The translations under genes were made by a program, and so were the position numbers. 64,000 nt of DNA from Bacteroidales bacterium (GTDB lineage: Bacteria; Bacteroidota; Bacteroidia; Bacteroidales; UBA932). The stretch spans positions 15,740 to 79,739 of the forward strand of contig JAKSJQ010000007.1 in the NCBI GenBank assembly GCA_024402115.1, given 5' to 3'. Positions 53,075 to 61,853 of this stretch are shown here, piece by piece (position 1 is the stretch's first letter; each line of letters begins with the position of its first letter). The notes beneath the pieces were generated by a model. It saw only the letters and a program-made list of their open reading frames with translations. It was not told where the DNA came from and made no database searches.

Positions 53075-54967
53075 ATGAATCTTAGGAATACTTTAATATT
53101 CTCGATGGCTCTTCTGGTGCTTTCCTGCACCGGAGAGCCATTTGAGGCTCAAAATGGGGATGCTGTATCCTCGAAGGCGGTCAACTCCGTATGCGGCGAG
53201 GCTGAAGGCCAGATGCTCGTCAAATTCTCTGATCCTGATGCCATTCCCGATGGTATCGTAGCCGAGAGGCTCTTTACCTCAGTCAAGGGAAAGGAGGCTT
53301 TGGAGAAGAAATATGGCATGGACCAATGGTATGCGGTAAGCGTACCTGATGGCATGGACATGGCACAGCTTGCCACCATGCTTGAGGCCGAACCCGCGGT
53401 GATCAATTACGAATATCCGAACCAGCTCGTCCGCCCGTTCGTGAAGGATGATTTTGTCCCTCAGGCAGAGATCCAGACCAAGGCTGCAGGTCCTGTCACC
53501 ATGAACGATCCTCTCTTCAAGAGCCAGTGGTTCCTCTACAACAACGGTGACAAGAGCAGCTTCGGCAGCACCAATGTGGCCGGCACTGACGTTGACATAC
53601 GCGACGCATGGAGACTCACCGCCGGTGACCCATCCATCATTGTCGCTATCGTGGATGAGGGAGTGAAGACCACCCATCCTGATCTTGCTGAGAACATGTG
53701 GGTGAACAAGGGCGAGATTCCGGGCAATGGCATCGATGACGACGGCAACGGCTATGTCGATGACGTGCACGGATATAACTTCGCAGCGGACGGCGCAGTT
53801 TCTTGGGGACTTCAGGGCGATGAGGGACATGGAACACATGTGGCCGGACTCGTTGCTGCTGTCAACAACAACGGAATCGGCGTCAGCAGCGTGGCTGGAG
53901 GTAGCGGAAACGGTGATGGCGTACGCCTGATGTCGTGCCAGATCTTCAGCGGCCCTGAGAGGAATGACAATGCTGCCGTGGCTCGTGCAATCAAGTACGC
54001 GGCTGACAACGGCGCATCGGTCCTCCAGTGTTCGTTCGGCCTTGGCTCATACTACTCTGACAGGGCATTCTCGGAGAGTCTCTCTGCGGTCAAGGCTGCG
54101 TATGACTATTTCCGTGATCCTGCCAATGCGAACAGCGGTGTCGTCGATGGCAACATCGTAGTGATCTCCGCAGGTAACAGCCATAATTCGAAGGCAGAGT
54201 ATCCTGGAGCATATCGTGACTATATATGCGTGAGTGCAATCTCTCAGGACAATCTTCCTGCATGGTACACCAATTATGGAGACGGCGTCAATATCGCCTC
54301 ACCAGGTGGAGACAATACTCTCGGCCTGACCATGCTATCGACTGTGGTCAGCGAGTCTGATGCCAGCAAGTCGGACTACGGTTTCATGCATGGAACCTCG
54401 ATGGCAACTCCTGTCGTATCCGGTATTGCCGCTCTCGGACTCTCTTATGCCAAGAAGCTCGGAAGACATTTCAGTCGTGACGAGTTCGAGTCCATTATCC
54501 TCTCATCAGTCAATCCTCTCGAGGCGGGTCTCGAAGGAACGAAGAAGACTCCTTCGGGAACCATGGACCTTGCAAGGTTCAGAGGCAAGATGGGAACGGG
54601 CGTCATCGATGCATGGAAAGTGCTCATGAACATCGAAGGCGTACCTTTCGTGACTGTGAAGACAGGGGAGAGCACAAGCATTGACCTCAATACCATCCTC
54701 GGTGGAGATGCTCAGCATCTTACCATCACTGGCATCGAGATTTCATCCGCAGATAAGAATGCGGTCGGAATCAGCGGCGATGTCAAGACAGAAGGCGGCA
54801 AGCTCACCGTACTTTGCAGCAAGGTCGGTTGTGCGAGGATCACCGTCAAGGCCATCGCTGGCGGAAACAAGCTCGGAACGGATTCCGAGATGGGTGGAAA
54901 GGAATTCTCCCGCACAATCTCCATCGTATCAAGACAGAATGTAGGACAATCTAACGGATGGCTCTAA
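53075..54967 (+). CDS. Subtilisin-like (S8 family) serine protease lipoprotein
   Basis: This 630-residue lipoprotein has a signal ending LLVLSC (Cys18), an inhibitor-like propeptide region (VKFSDPDAIPDGIVAERLFT to about residue 130) and an S8 peptidase domain with an intact triad: Asp194 (AIVDEGVKTTHPDL), His252 (EGHGTHVAG) and Ser442 (HGTSMATPVVSG), plus the oxyanion Asn in ISAGNSHN. A C-terminal beta domain (from about 525) may bind substrate. It should act at the surface or in the periplasm. It lies 8 bases after the leucine-rich-repeat gene and 1 base before the next gene, so its targets may be the other surface proteins of the operon. Confidence 0.93.
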   Translation: MNLRNTLIFSMALLVLSCTGEPFEAQNGDAVSSKAVNSVCGEAEGQMLVKFSDPDAIPDGIVAERLFTSVKGKEALEKKYGMDQWYAVSVPDGMDMAQLATMLEAEPAVINYEYPNQLVRPFVKDDFVPQAEIQTKAAGPVTMNDPLFKSQWFLYNNGDKSSFGSTNVAGTDVDIRDAWRLTAGDPSIIVAIVDEGVKTTHPDLAENMWVNKGEIPGNGIDDDGNGYVDDVHGYNFAADGAVSWGLQGDEGHGTHVAGLVAAVNNNGIGVSSVAGGSGNGDGVRLMSCQIFSGPERNDNAAVARAIKYAADNGASVLQCSFGLGSYYSDRAFSESLSAVKAAYDYFRDPANANSGVVDGNIVVISAGNSHNSKAEYPGAYRDYICVSAISQDNLPAWYTNYGDGVNIASPGGDNTLGLTMLSTVVSESDASKSDYGFMHGTSMATPVVSGIAALGLSYAKKLGRHFSRDEFESIILSSVNPLEAGLEGTKKTPSGTMDLARFRGKMGTGVIDAWKVLMNIEGVPFVTVKTGESTSIDLNTILGGDAQHLTITGIEISSADKNAVGISGDVKTEGGKLTVLCSKVGCARITVKAIAGGNKLGTDSEMGGKEFSRTISIVSRQNVGQSNGWL

Positions 54968-54968
54968 T

Positions 54969-55388
54969 ATGAAGAAGATACTTTACGTAATCATGGCTCT
55001 TTTCACGCTCCTTCTCGCTTCTTGCAACAAGGAGAACCAGCCGTTGAATTCAGATTCTCTCAAGGGCACATGGAACCTCGAGCAGATTGACGGCGTATCT
55101 GCCGGTGAACTCAGCGTGTGGATGGAGTTCTCGGAGACATCCTTCGACATCTATCAGAGACTCGGAAACAAGGTTTCCTACGAGCATTATAACGGAACGT
55201 GGAGCCTGGTAAAGGGCGTGCTTTCGGGTAAGTATTCCGACGGCAAGCCATGGGCTTCGTCATATAATGCAACCATCACGGACGGAGTTCAGCTTAGGCT
55301 CGAGGCTGTCGGCAGCGGAGAGGTCTCGACCTATCGCAAGTCAAATATGCCTTCAGAGGTTCGTGAACAGGTGATTACAGAGAAGTAG
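54969..55388 (+). CDS. Small lipocalin-like lipoprotein
   Basis: This 139-residue lipoprotein has a signal ending LLLASC (Cys19). The mature part has a lipocalin-like start (LKGTWNLEQIDGV) and alternating strands (FDIYQRLGNKVSYEHYNGTW, SLVKGVLSGKYSDGKPW). Such small lipocalin-like lipoproteins are common in Bacteroidota, with unknown ligands. It starts one base after the protease stop and ends three bases before the metallopeptidase-like gene, so it is part of the six-gene operon. It could be a chaperone or inhibitor for the protease, but nothing in the sequence proves this. Confidence 0.75.
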   Translation: MKKILYVIMALFTLLLASCNKENQPLNSDSLKGTWNLEQIDGVSAGELSVWMEFSETSFDIYQRLGNKVSYEHYNGTWSLVKGVLSGKYSDGKPWASSYNATITDGVQLRLEAVGSGEVSTYRKSNMPSEVREQVITEK

Positions 55389-55391
55389 GCT

Positions 55392-55898
55392 ATGACCAAG
55401 AAGAGCAGACAGTACCTCTCGATTCTTGTCGCGATGATATGCTACTATATCATCCATGAAGGTGCGCATTTCCTCTATGCGGTCACGCATGGAGTGTTCA
55501 AGAACATCAACTTCATGATACTCGGTGTGCAGATCGACGTATTCCGCGACCAGCTCGGTGACTCGCAGCTCGGGTGGTTCTGCCTTGCCGGGCCAATCGC
55601 AACCCTGATAGCCGGCTATGTCCTCGTGCTTCTTCGAAAGAAGATATGCGCAGTGAAGAGCCCGCTATTCAAGGCTTGCGGATGGTACACTTCGATGGCC
55701 ATGCTCATGCTTGATCCTCTCTATCTCACCGTGATCAACCGTATCGTCGGCGGTGGTGACATGAACGGAATAAAGCTCCTTATTCCAGAAAATATCGTAA
55801 TGACAATCGCGGGAGTCCTTCTCGTAGTGAATCTCATCGTGCTGATGAAAATTCAGTACCCTGTGTTCACGGAGGCCTTCCGTGATGTCAAGGACTAA
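55392..55898 (+). CDS. Site-2-protease-like (M50-type) membrane protein
   Basis: This 168-residue polytopic membrane protein carries an HExxH zinc motif (His22-Glu23-Gly-Ala-His26) inside its first hydrophobic segment (YYIIHEGAHFLYAVTHGVF), a CLAGPIATLIAGYVLVLL helix with the small-residue pattern of M50 proteases, and an acidic residue in a later helix (AMLMLDPLYL), which could be the third zinc ligand. This is the minimal plan of intramembrane metalloproteases such as site-2 proteases, although it is shorter than most and has no PDZ domain. It lies 3 bases after the lipocalin-like gene and 2 bases before the last gene. Confidence 0.72.
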   Translation: MTKKSRQYLSILVAMICYYIIHEGAHFLYAVTHGVFKNINFMILGVQIDVFRDQLGDSQLGWFCLAGPIATLIAGYVLVLLRKKICAVKSPLFKACGWYTSMAMLMLDPLYLTVINRIVGGGDMNGIKLLIPENIVMTIAGVLLVVNLIVLMKIQYPVFTEAFRDVKD

Positions 55899-55900
55899 CT

Positions 55901-56293
55901 ATGGTAAAGAAATTCTGGCTCATAATAGCCAATGCATTCCTCTGGGCTGCAGCAGGAATCAATATAGCACGAATCGGTATCCAGTGCGCAATCTCTGAGG
56001 GCAGCAAGGTCTGGCTCTGGTGCATCCCTGTTTTCGCGGCCTTCGGCGCGATGTTCTTCCGTATCATCGCAAAGAATGCGAAGAGGATCCACGCGATGGA
56101 AGGGGAGAAGGCTCCTCTCTACAAGTTCCTTACCCTGAAGAGCTATCTGCTGATCGCTTTCATGATGACCTTGGGCATCACGCTCAGGTCCTTCGAAAGC
56201 GTTCCTGACTCTTTCTTCGCCTATTTCTATACCGGACTCGGCTCAGCCCTCACTCTTGCAGGACTGACCTCGCTTCTGCATCTTCGTAAATAG
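55901..56293 (+). CDS. Small polytopic membrane protein of unknown function
   Basis: This 130-residue protein has four predicted membrane helices (FWLIIANAFLWAAAGINIA, VWLWCIPVFAAFGAMFFRI, YLLIAFMMTLGITLRSF, FFAYFYTGLGSALTLAGLTS). A charged loop lies between helices two and three (AKNAKRIHAMEGEKAPL). I do not recognise a family. It is the last gene of the six-gene operon and lies two bases after the M50-like gene, so it may work with that membrane protein. Confidence 0.72.
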   Translation: MVKKFWLIIANAFLWAAAGINIARIGIQCAISEGSKVWLWCIPVFAAFGAMFFRIIAKNAKRIHAMEGEKAPLYKFLTLKSYLLIAFMMTLGITLRSFESVPDSFFAYFYTGLGSALTLAGLTSLLHLRK

Positions 56294-56315
56294 ATTAGCT
56301 ATTTAGTCTGACACC

Positions 56316-56355
56316 ATAGAAGAGGCTGACCCAAAAGGTCCGCCTCTTCTATTTT
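56316..56355. terminator. Terminator closing the six-gene surface operon
   Basis: ATAGAAGAGGC / GCCTCTTCTAT (11 bp) is followed by TTTT. It also lies just before the stop of the convergent GH43 gene (56363) and may serve both. Confidence 0.88.
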
Positions 56356-56362
56356 GCCCTTG

Positions 56363-58975
56363 CTATTTGATCTGCCACCAGTCCCAGCTGAAGAGATCGC
56401 TCTTAGCTTCACCCTTGAAGACGAAGAAGAGGTCGTGCTTGCCGGAGAGGCCGCTGAGCTTGCAGCTCAAGGTCTGGTAACCTGAAGTCTTGCCCACGTT
56501 GAGAGTTCCGCAGAGAGGGCCATCGACAGAGTCGATATGGATCTCGATCACTGCCGGTGCTCCAGGATTGGAAACATTTGCGCTGAACTGCTTGCCGCCC
56601 TTCCTGAAGTCTACGCCCATAATCTGGAGATGCTCACCCTCGTCGATGTTGTTCACTATGATTCCGCTGGCTGCCTTCTCGGTCTTGAGGCCCTTGCCCC
56701 ATGCCATGGTCTCAGCCTGAACCTTCCTGTATGGATTGAAGCTGCCAAGCTGCTCGAGCTTGTTGTCCTGCCAATATGGAACCTTCTGAATGCTTCCGTC
56801 CTCGTTGTAGAACATCTCAGCAGCCGACACGCTGCGACGCTCATGATGGTAGAAGGTATCTATATGCATGAGCTCATAATTGAGTCCGAAGACATAGTTG
56901 TGACCCTTGTACTCGATGATGCCCGGATGGTTTCCGCGGGTACGCCAGGTGCGGTCCATGATATGTCCCATTGACTTCCATGGTCCTACAGGGGAGTCGC
57001 TCATAGCGTATCCTATGCCCTCTGGGCAGCAGGTAGAGGCGAATGCGAGATACCAGTGGCTGTCGTGCTTGTAGAGCCATGGACCCTCCTGATAGTAGTC
57101 GATCTTGTAGTCAAGCTTGTGGATAGGACCGTCGAGAGAGATCATGTCCTTGTTGAGCTTAGCCCAGTATACGTTAGGATTGCCCCAGTACATATATGCC
57201 TGTCCGTCCTCGTCGATGTAGACGGTAGGGTCGATGTCGTCCCAATGCTCCTTCTGCCAAACGAGAGGCTCGCCGATAGGATCCACGAACGGACCGTCAG
57301 GAGAATCCGCAACGAGCACGCCGATTCCATGTCCATGGATAGGGCAGTACATATAGAACTTGCCTCCGCGCTCGATCACATGGAGAGCCCATGCGCCGTT
57401 GTCGCCGTCGTACCACTTGAAGTCCTTGAGCGAAGCTACCGCACCGTGGTCCTCCCAGTTCACCATATCGGTAGAGGTGTAGAGGAGCCAGTCCTTCATC
57501 ACGAAGCCGTTGGCATAGTCCTCATCGTGGGTAGTATAGAGGTAGACCTTGTCCTTGTAGACCATAGGAGCCGGATCGGCGGTGTACTTGGTCGAGATGA
57601 GAGGCCTGTTGACATGGACGTTGAACTTCCACCAATCGAGATCGAAGAGCTCCTCGTCGCCGCCTCGGAAAAGGAGATAGAGATCATGGATACCGTTCAC
57701 ACCCTTGCGTACGGGAGCAGTCTTCATCATGTTGTCGTTGTTGATCTCGATGCGTGCGATAGGTCTGCCTCCAATCTCGTCGAGATAGAACTCGAGCACA
57801 CCCTCGTGCTTGAAGTTGAGCATCTCCATCGATACCATAGTCGCGTCCTCGCTGCCGAAGTCCACGTTCCTCACCTTGATCCAGTCGCCGTTGTGGATGT
57901 TGGTCACATAGTGCTTCTTGCCTGGAAGTCTGTCCACCTTGACACCCCAGCTGTCAGCCATGGTCTCGGCCTCAACAGTCTGATATGGGTCGAGTGTTCC
58001 GATAGGCTCCACGCCGTCGGTGAACGGAATGAAAGGAATCGATCCGTCAGCATTGAACTTGAACTCCTCGACACACGCGCTGCGATGGAATCCGCCTCCG
58101 TTAGGGAGTTTGCCGTTGTGGTAGAACATATAGTCATGTCCCTTGTAGGTGACATTACCGCCGTGGATAGTGAAGCTGTTCACAGACTCGTCCATGATGC
58201 GGCCGTGGAAGGTCCAAGGTCCGTCGATGGTAGGAGCGGTAGAATATGCCATATACTCAGGAACGCCGCCGGCAGGGTAAGAGAGATAGTAGATTCCGTT
58301 TCTCTTGTAGATCCACGGACCTTCCTCATACTGGGTCATAGGTTCGAGCTTTCCACCGTGTGCCCAGTTCTCCTTCATCTGGATTTCTCCGAAGCTTGCA
58401 GGGTCGTGGTAGCCGGGAACCTCCTTGTAGCCGTCCACGAACGAGATCATGTCCTCGTTGAGCTTGCCGTACCAGAGGCCCTTGTTTCCCCAGAAAAGAT
58501 ATGCCTGGCCGTCGTCATCGATGAAGACGGTAGGATCGATGAAGCTGAATCCGGTTGCGAGCGGCTTGCCGAGTGCATCGGTCCATGGACCCTGTGGGTC
58601 ATCAGCGACTGCCACCGCGAGAGCATCTCCCTCAGTCTTGGAACTGCAGCAGACATACCAATACCACTTGCCGTTGCGCTCGATGGCTTGGGAAGCCCAT
58701 GCCCTGTCACCCTGTCTAGCCCACTCGAAGGTGGCCGTCGAAATCTGGGTTCCTAGATAGGTCCAGTTGACCATGTCCTCGGTGCTGAACACCATCCAGT
58801 CCTTCATGAGGAAGTAGGTGGCGTCGTCCTCGTCATGGCCTGTGAACATGTAGAGCTTGTCCCCATGAACATAAGGGGCCGGGTCCGGAGTGTTCACCGT
58901 GGTGATGATAGGGTTCTGCGCATTGGCACAGATTGTGGCGGCTGCAAGAGCTGCCGTGATGAGTGTTCTTTTCAT
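56363..58975 (-). CDS. Tandem GH43-CBM6-GH43-CBM6 glycoside hydrolase
   Basis: This 870-residue secreted enzyme (signal MKRTLITAALAAATICANA) contains two GH43 five-bladed propellers. The first (about residues 20-330) has TPDPAPYVHGD, FIDPTVFIDDDG and YEEGPWIYKRNG; the second (about 450-740) has TADPAPMVYKD, DIDPTVYIDEDG and YQEGPWLYKHD. Each set supplies the catalytic Asp, the pKa-modulating Asp and the acid Glu, so both appear active. Each is followed by a CBM6-like beta-sandwich (VEAETMADSWGVKV and VQAETMAWGKGLKT). GH43 enzymes with CBM6 usually cut arabinose or xylose from arabinoxylan. It lies 25 bases after the antiporter gene. Confidence 0.92.
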   Translation of the reverse strand: MKRTLITAALAAATICANAQNPIITTVNTPDPAPYVHGDKLYMFTGHDEDDATYFLMKDWMVFSTEDMVNWTYLGTQISTATFEWARQGDRAWASQAIERNGKWYWYVCCSSKTEGDALAVAVADDPQGPWTDALGKPLATGFSFIDPTVFIDDDGQAYLFWGNKGLWYGKLNEDMISFVDGYKEVPGYHDPASFGEIQMKENWAHGGKLEPMTQYEEGPWIYKRNGIYYLSYPAGGVPEYMAYSTAPTIDGPWTFHGRIMDESVNSFTIHGGNVTYKGHDYMFYHNGKLPNGGGFHRSACVEEFKFNADGSIPFIPFTDGVEPIGTLDPYQTVEAETMADSWGVKVDRLPGKKHYVTNIHNGDWIKVRNVDFGSEDATMVSMEMLNFKHEGVLEFYLDEIGGRPIARIEINNDNMMKTAPVRKGVNGIHDLYLLFRGGDEELFDLDWWKFNVHVNRPLISTKYTADPAPMVYKDKVYLYTTHDEDYANGFVMKDWLLYTSTDMVNWEDHGAVASLKDFKWYDGDNGAWALHVIERGGKFYMYCPIHGHGIGVLVADSPDGPFVDPIGEPLVWQKEHWDDIDPTVYIDEDGQAYMYWGNPNVYWAKLNKDMISLDGPIHKLDYKIDYYQEGPWLYKHDSHWYLAFASTCCPEGIGYAMSDSPVGPWKSMGHIMDRTWRTRGNHPGIIEYKGHNYVFGLNYELMHIDTFYHHERRSVSAAEMFYNEDGSIQKVPYWQDNKLEQLGSFNPYRKVQAETMAWGKGLKTEKAASGIIVNNIDEGEHLQIMGVDFRKGGKQFSANVSNPGAPAVIEIHIDSVDGPLCGTLNVGKTSGYQTLSCKLSGLSGKHDLFFVFKGEAKSDLFSWDWWQIK

Positions 58976-59000
58976 ATCGTGGGTTAGTGATTAGTTGCTG

Positions 59001-61247
59001 CTAGTATGACTGTACGGCAGATTTCTCTCCTGCGAGCCATACGATGTCCCCGACTGCGAATACGAAGTCCGGGTCAGGATTGGTGATGAAGTCCTCACCT
59101 CTGAGTACGCTGATGATCATGCATCTCTGTCGTTTCATCTGCGGCTGGCGAACGGTTTTTCCAGTGAGGAATGAATCCTCTTCGAGCGTGATGGTATGCA
59201 CGATGAACTCCGACTCCTTCTCGTGTGCGAGCACCTCGGTCGAGCTGGTTATCATCTCCCTGAACGACTGGATCTGCTCGGTGGTGCCGACAGCGATGAG
59301 CTCATCGTGAGGGTAGAGTATGGTGCTGCTGGAAGGAATGATGATATGGTGCGAGCCTCTGGTGAGCTTTATGATGTTGGCACCTGTCTTCTTGCGGAAG
59401 CTGATGTCCTGGAAAGTCTGTCCTACGAACAGCGAATCAGGGCTGATCTTTATCTTCTCGAGGTGGACGTCGTATCCTGAGAGTTTGTTCCTGATTGATG
59501 TGGTGACAGGCTTAGCCTTTCTTTCCGCCTCTTCTCTCTCGTTGAGGTTGGCGATGAACTTCTTCTCGATGAATGAGAACCTGTGTACGGAGAAACGTGC
59601 GATCAGGAGGAAGATGACCGCAGCCACGAGGATCAGCAGCAAAGCCCATCCCTCGAGGTTGACGTTCTTCGCAATGACGGCCATGATGAAGCCAAGGGCG
59701 ATGAATATCCTCAGCAGGACGAGTCCTATCAGCGGAATCCTGTTCTTCTTTTCCTTGTAGAGCTTGCTGGTGATATGGTTCATGTCTCCCGTGCTGACCG
59801 CGATTCCGAAGAGGAATGGCGTCATGATTCCGAGGGTGATCGCCAGCGTGATCACATGGAGCATAGGCTCGCTGACCTTTTCCGCCAGAGCGCTTGAAAG
59901 CATTGGTGAAAGGAATACGGACGAGCCGATGAAGAGGGCGATGAGGATGACTCCGTAGAGCACCACGCGGAGCGCGTAAAGACGGAGGAGCTTCTCCCAC
60001 TCGCTCTTCTCCTTCATGCTGCGGCTGCCCTCGTCCTTGTTTGTCTCAAGTCTTTTGAGCATGCCCTTCGGCATCTTCTTGCAGAGCAGGCTGTAGGTAG
60101 GGCGTGCAAGCTTGATCATGTATGGAGTGGTGAAGGTCGTGATGACCGACACCGCGATTATCACCGGATAGATGAAGTCCCTCATGACTCCCAGGGTCAC
60201 TCCAACGCTGGCGAGGATGAATCCGAACTCACCGAGCTGTGCGAGGCTGAAGCCGGTGAACACTCCGTTCTTCAGGCCCTTTCCCGTGAGTATGACTCCG
60301 GCGGCGGAGAAGATGATGTGGCTGATGATCACCACCAAGGTGAGGATGAGGATAGTGAGCCAGTGCTCCGCAATGACGGAAGGTGAAATCATCATGCCCA
60401 CCGACACAAAGAATATGGCACCGAAGAGGTCCTTGATAGGGCTCACGAGATGTTCGATATGTTCGCTCTCCACCGTCTCCGCGAGTATGGATCCCATGAC
60501 GAACGCACCGAGGGCGGAAGAGAAACCGACTGCGCTTGCGAGGCTCACCATGCCGAGGCAGAGGCCCACGCTGACGACGAGAAGGATTTCATCCGAGATG
60601 TATTTCTTGGCCTTGCTGAGCACAGATGGGATAAGGTAGATGCCGACGAGGAACCACAGTACGATGAAGAACGCAAGCTTGCCGAGGTTGAAGAGCATCT
60701 CAGCTCCATCGAACTTCTTGGACACGGCCATGGTCGAGAGGAGCACCATCAGGAGTATGGCGATGAGGTCTTCCACGACGAGGGTTCCGAACACGAGGCC
60801 CGCGTGGGAATCGTTCTTCATGTTCATCTCCTCGTAGCTCTTGATCACCACGGTGGTCGAGGACATGGACAGCAGTCCTGCGAGGAATATACTCTCCATC
60901 GTAGTCCATCCCATTGCCGTTCCTATCACGAACCCCAGCACGAAAACCCCTAGGAACTTGGTTCCAGCCGTGACGAGTGCGCTGCTGCCGACCTTCAGGA
61001 GCTTCTTGAAGCTGAATTCGAGTCCAAGACCGAACATGAGGAAGATGATACCGATCTCAGACCATTGCTCTACCGCTTCCACGCTTGATATTCCAGGGAA
61101 GAAGTTGATGTTCGGTCCTACAAGGAATCCTGCGATGATATATCCCAGGATGAGTGGCTGCCTAAGGGCTTTTGAGATTATGGTGAAGAGGCCTGCGGAG
61201 ATCAGGATGACCGCGAGGTCCCTTACGAGATTCATTTCCTCTGACAT
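59001..61247 (-). CDS. CPA2-family cation:proton antiporter with two TrkA-C domains
   Basis: This 748-residue inner-membrane protein has about twelve helices in the N-terminal antiporter domain (PLILGYIIAGFLVGPNINFF; FLMFGLGLEFSFKKLL; GLVFGTLVVEDLIAILLMVL with the conserved acidic residues), then further helices and a cytoplasmic region with two TrkA-C-type segments (SPDSLFVGQTFQDISFRKKT and LEEDSFLTGKTVRQPQMKRQ). This is the Kef/YbaL-like arrangement for K+ or Na+ exchange against protons under ligand control. An N-terminal RCK/TrkA-N Rossmann domain is not evident. A TATCTTTG -7 element lies at 61272-61279. Confidence 0.9.
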   Translation of the reverse strand: MSEEMNLVRDLAVILISAGLFTIISKALRQPLILGYIIAGFLVGPNINFFPGISSVEAVEQWSEIGIIFLMFGLGLEFSFKKLLKVGSSALVTAGTKFLGVFVLGFVIGTAMGWTTMESIFLAGLLSMSSTTVVIKSYEEMNMKNDSHAGLVFGTLVVEDLIAILLMVLLSTMAVSKKFDGAEMLFNLGKLAFFIVLWFLVGIYLIPSVLSKAKKYISDEILLVVSVGLCLGMVSLASAVGFSSALGAFVMGSILAETVESEHIEHLVSPIKDLFGAIFFVSVGMMISPSVIAEHWLTILILTLVVIISHIIFSAAGVILTGKGLKNGVFTGFSLAQLGEFGFILASVGVTLGVMRDFIYPVIIAVSVITTFTTPYMIKLARPTYSLLCKKMPKGMLKRLETNKDEGSRSMKEKSEWEKLLRLYALRVVLYGVILIALFIGSSVFLSPMLSSALAEKVSEPMLHVITLAITLGIMTPFLFGIAVSTGDMNHITSKLYKEKKNRIPLIGLVLLRIFIALGFIMAVIAKNVNLEGWALLLILVAAVIFLLIARFSVHRFSFIEKKFIANLNEREEAERKAKPVTTSIRNKLSGYDVHLEKIKISPDSLFVGQTFQDISFRKKTGANIIKLTRGSHHIIIPSSSTILYPHDELIAVGTTEQIQSFREMITSSTEVLAHEKESEFIVHTITLEEDSFLTGKTVRQPQMKRQRCMIISVLRGEDFITNPDPDFVFAVGDIVWLAGEKSAVQSY

Positions 61248-61271
61248 TTCTGAAACATTCTTTGTATTCTA

Positions 61272-61279
61272 CAAAGATA
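61272..61279 (-). promoter_or_regulatory. -7 element of the antiporter gene
   Basis: TATCTTTG on the minus strand, 24 bases before the ATG at 61247. The -33 element is not clear. Confidence 0.55.
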
Positions 61280-61297
61280 GTCTTTTCTTTTTTCATT

Positions 61298-61327
61298 TTG
61301 AACGGGCAAAATAAATCCTTACTTTTG
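61298..61327 (+). promoter_or_regulatory. Promoter of the nucleoside deaminase gene
   Basis: TTG (61298-61300), 19 bases, then TACTTTTG (61320-61327), a full -33/-7 match 28 bases before the ATG at 61356. Confidence 0.75.
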
Positions 61328-61355
61328 GTGGACTAATAACCAATTTCTGATAAGT

Positions 61356-61817
61356 ATGCATCACGAATTTATGCGTCTGGCCATCTCGGAAGCCAGGGAG
61401 GGGATAATCAATGGACATGGCGGTCCTTTCGGAACCGTCATCGTGAAGGACGGAGAGATAGTGGGAAGAGGCCACAACAGGGTGCTCATCGACTGCGATC
61501 CTACCGCACATGGCGAGGTTTCCGCGATACGTGACGCATGCAGGAGGCTCGGGACGCATGACCTTCAGGGCTGCACGCTCTACACGACCGGTGAACCTTG
61601 CCACATGTGTCTCTGCGCATGTCTGTGGGCCAATGTCAGCAAAGTATACTATGGCTGTACGATCGAGGACAACGGCATGATAGGATTCCGTGACGACAAG
61701 TTCGATCAGCTTTTCGGCGGCCGTGACAAGCTGGGCGATTTCATGAGCGAGATAGACAGGGAAGAGTGCGTGCGACTTTTCGAAGAGTATCTTGCGATGA
61801 ACCACAAAATTTATTGA
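61356..61817 (+). CDS. Nucleoside/guanine deaminase of the cytidine deaminase-like fold
   Basis: This 153-residue cytosolic zinc enzyme has the N-terminal FMRLAISEAREGI helix, PFGTVIVKDGEIVGRGHN, the zinc and proton-shuttle site TAHGEVSAI and the second zinc site TGEPCHMCLCA with its two Cys ligands. The C-terminal IGFRDDKFDQLF segment resembles guanine deaminases. The usual HAE triplet reads HGE; the zinc His and catalytic Glu remain. The family deaminates guanine or related bases and nucleosides. It has its own promoter and is followed by ilvA, which has a separate promoter. Confidence 0.88.
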   Translation: MHHEFMRLAISEAREGIINGHGGPFGTVIVKDGEIVGRGHNRVLIDCDPTAHGEVSAIRDACRRLGTHDLQGCTLYTTGEPCHMCLCACLWANVSKVYYGCTIEDNGMIGFRDDKFDQLFGGRDKLGDFMSEIDREECVRLFEEYLAMNHKIY

Positions 61818-61825
61818 CAAATTAC

Positions 61826-61833
61826 TATTTTTG
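61826..61833 (+). promoter_or_regulatory. -7 element of ilvA
   Basis: TATTTTTG matches the -7 consensus 20 bases before the ilvA ATG. A TTG 19-20 bases upstream is not evident. Confidence 0.5.
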
Positions 61834-61853
61834 CAGGCCTTTAAACAAAGAAT

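Noticed and set aside
57056..58756. A 566-codon open frame on the plus strand.
   Set aside because: It lies wholly inside the GH43 gene on the other strand, shows low-complexity Val/Glu/His composition and no family motif.
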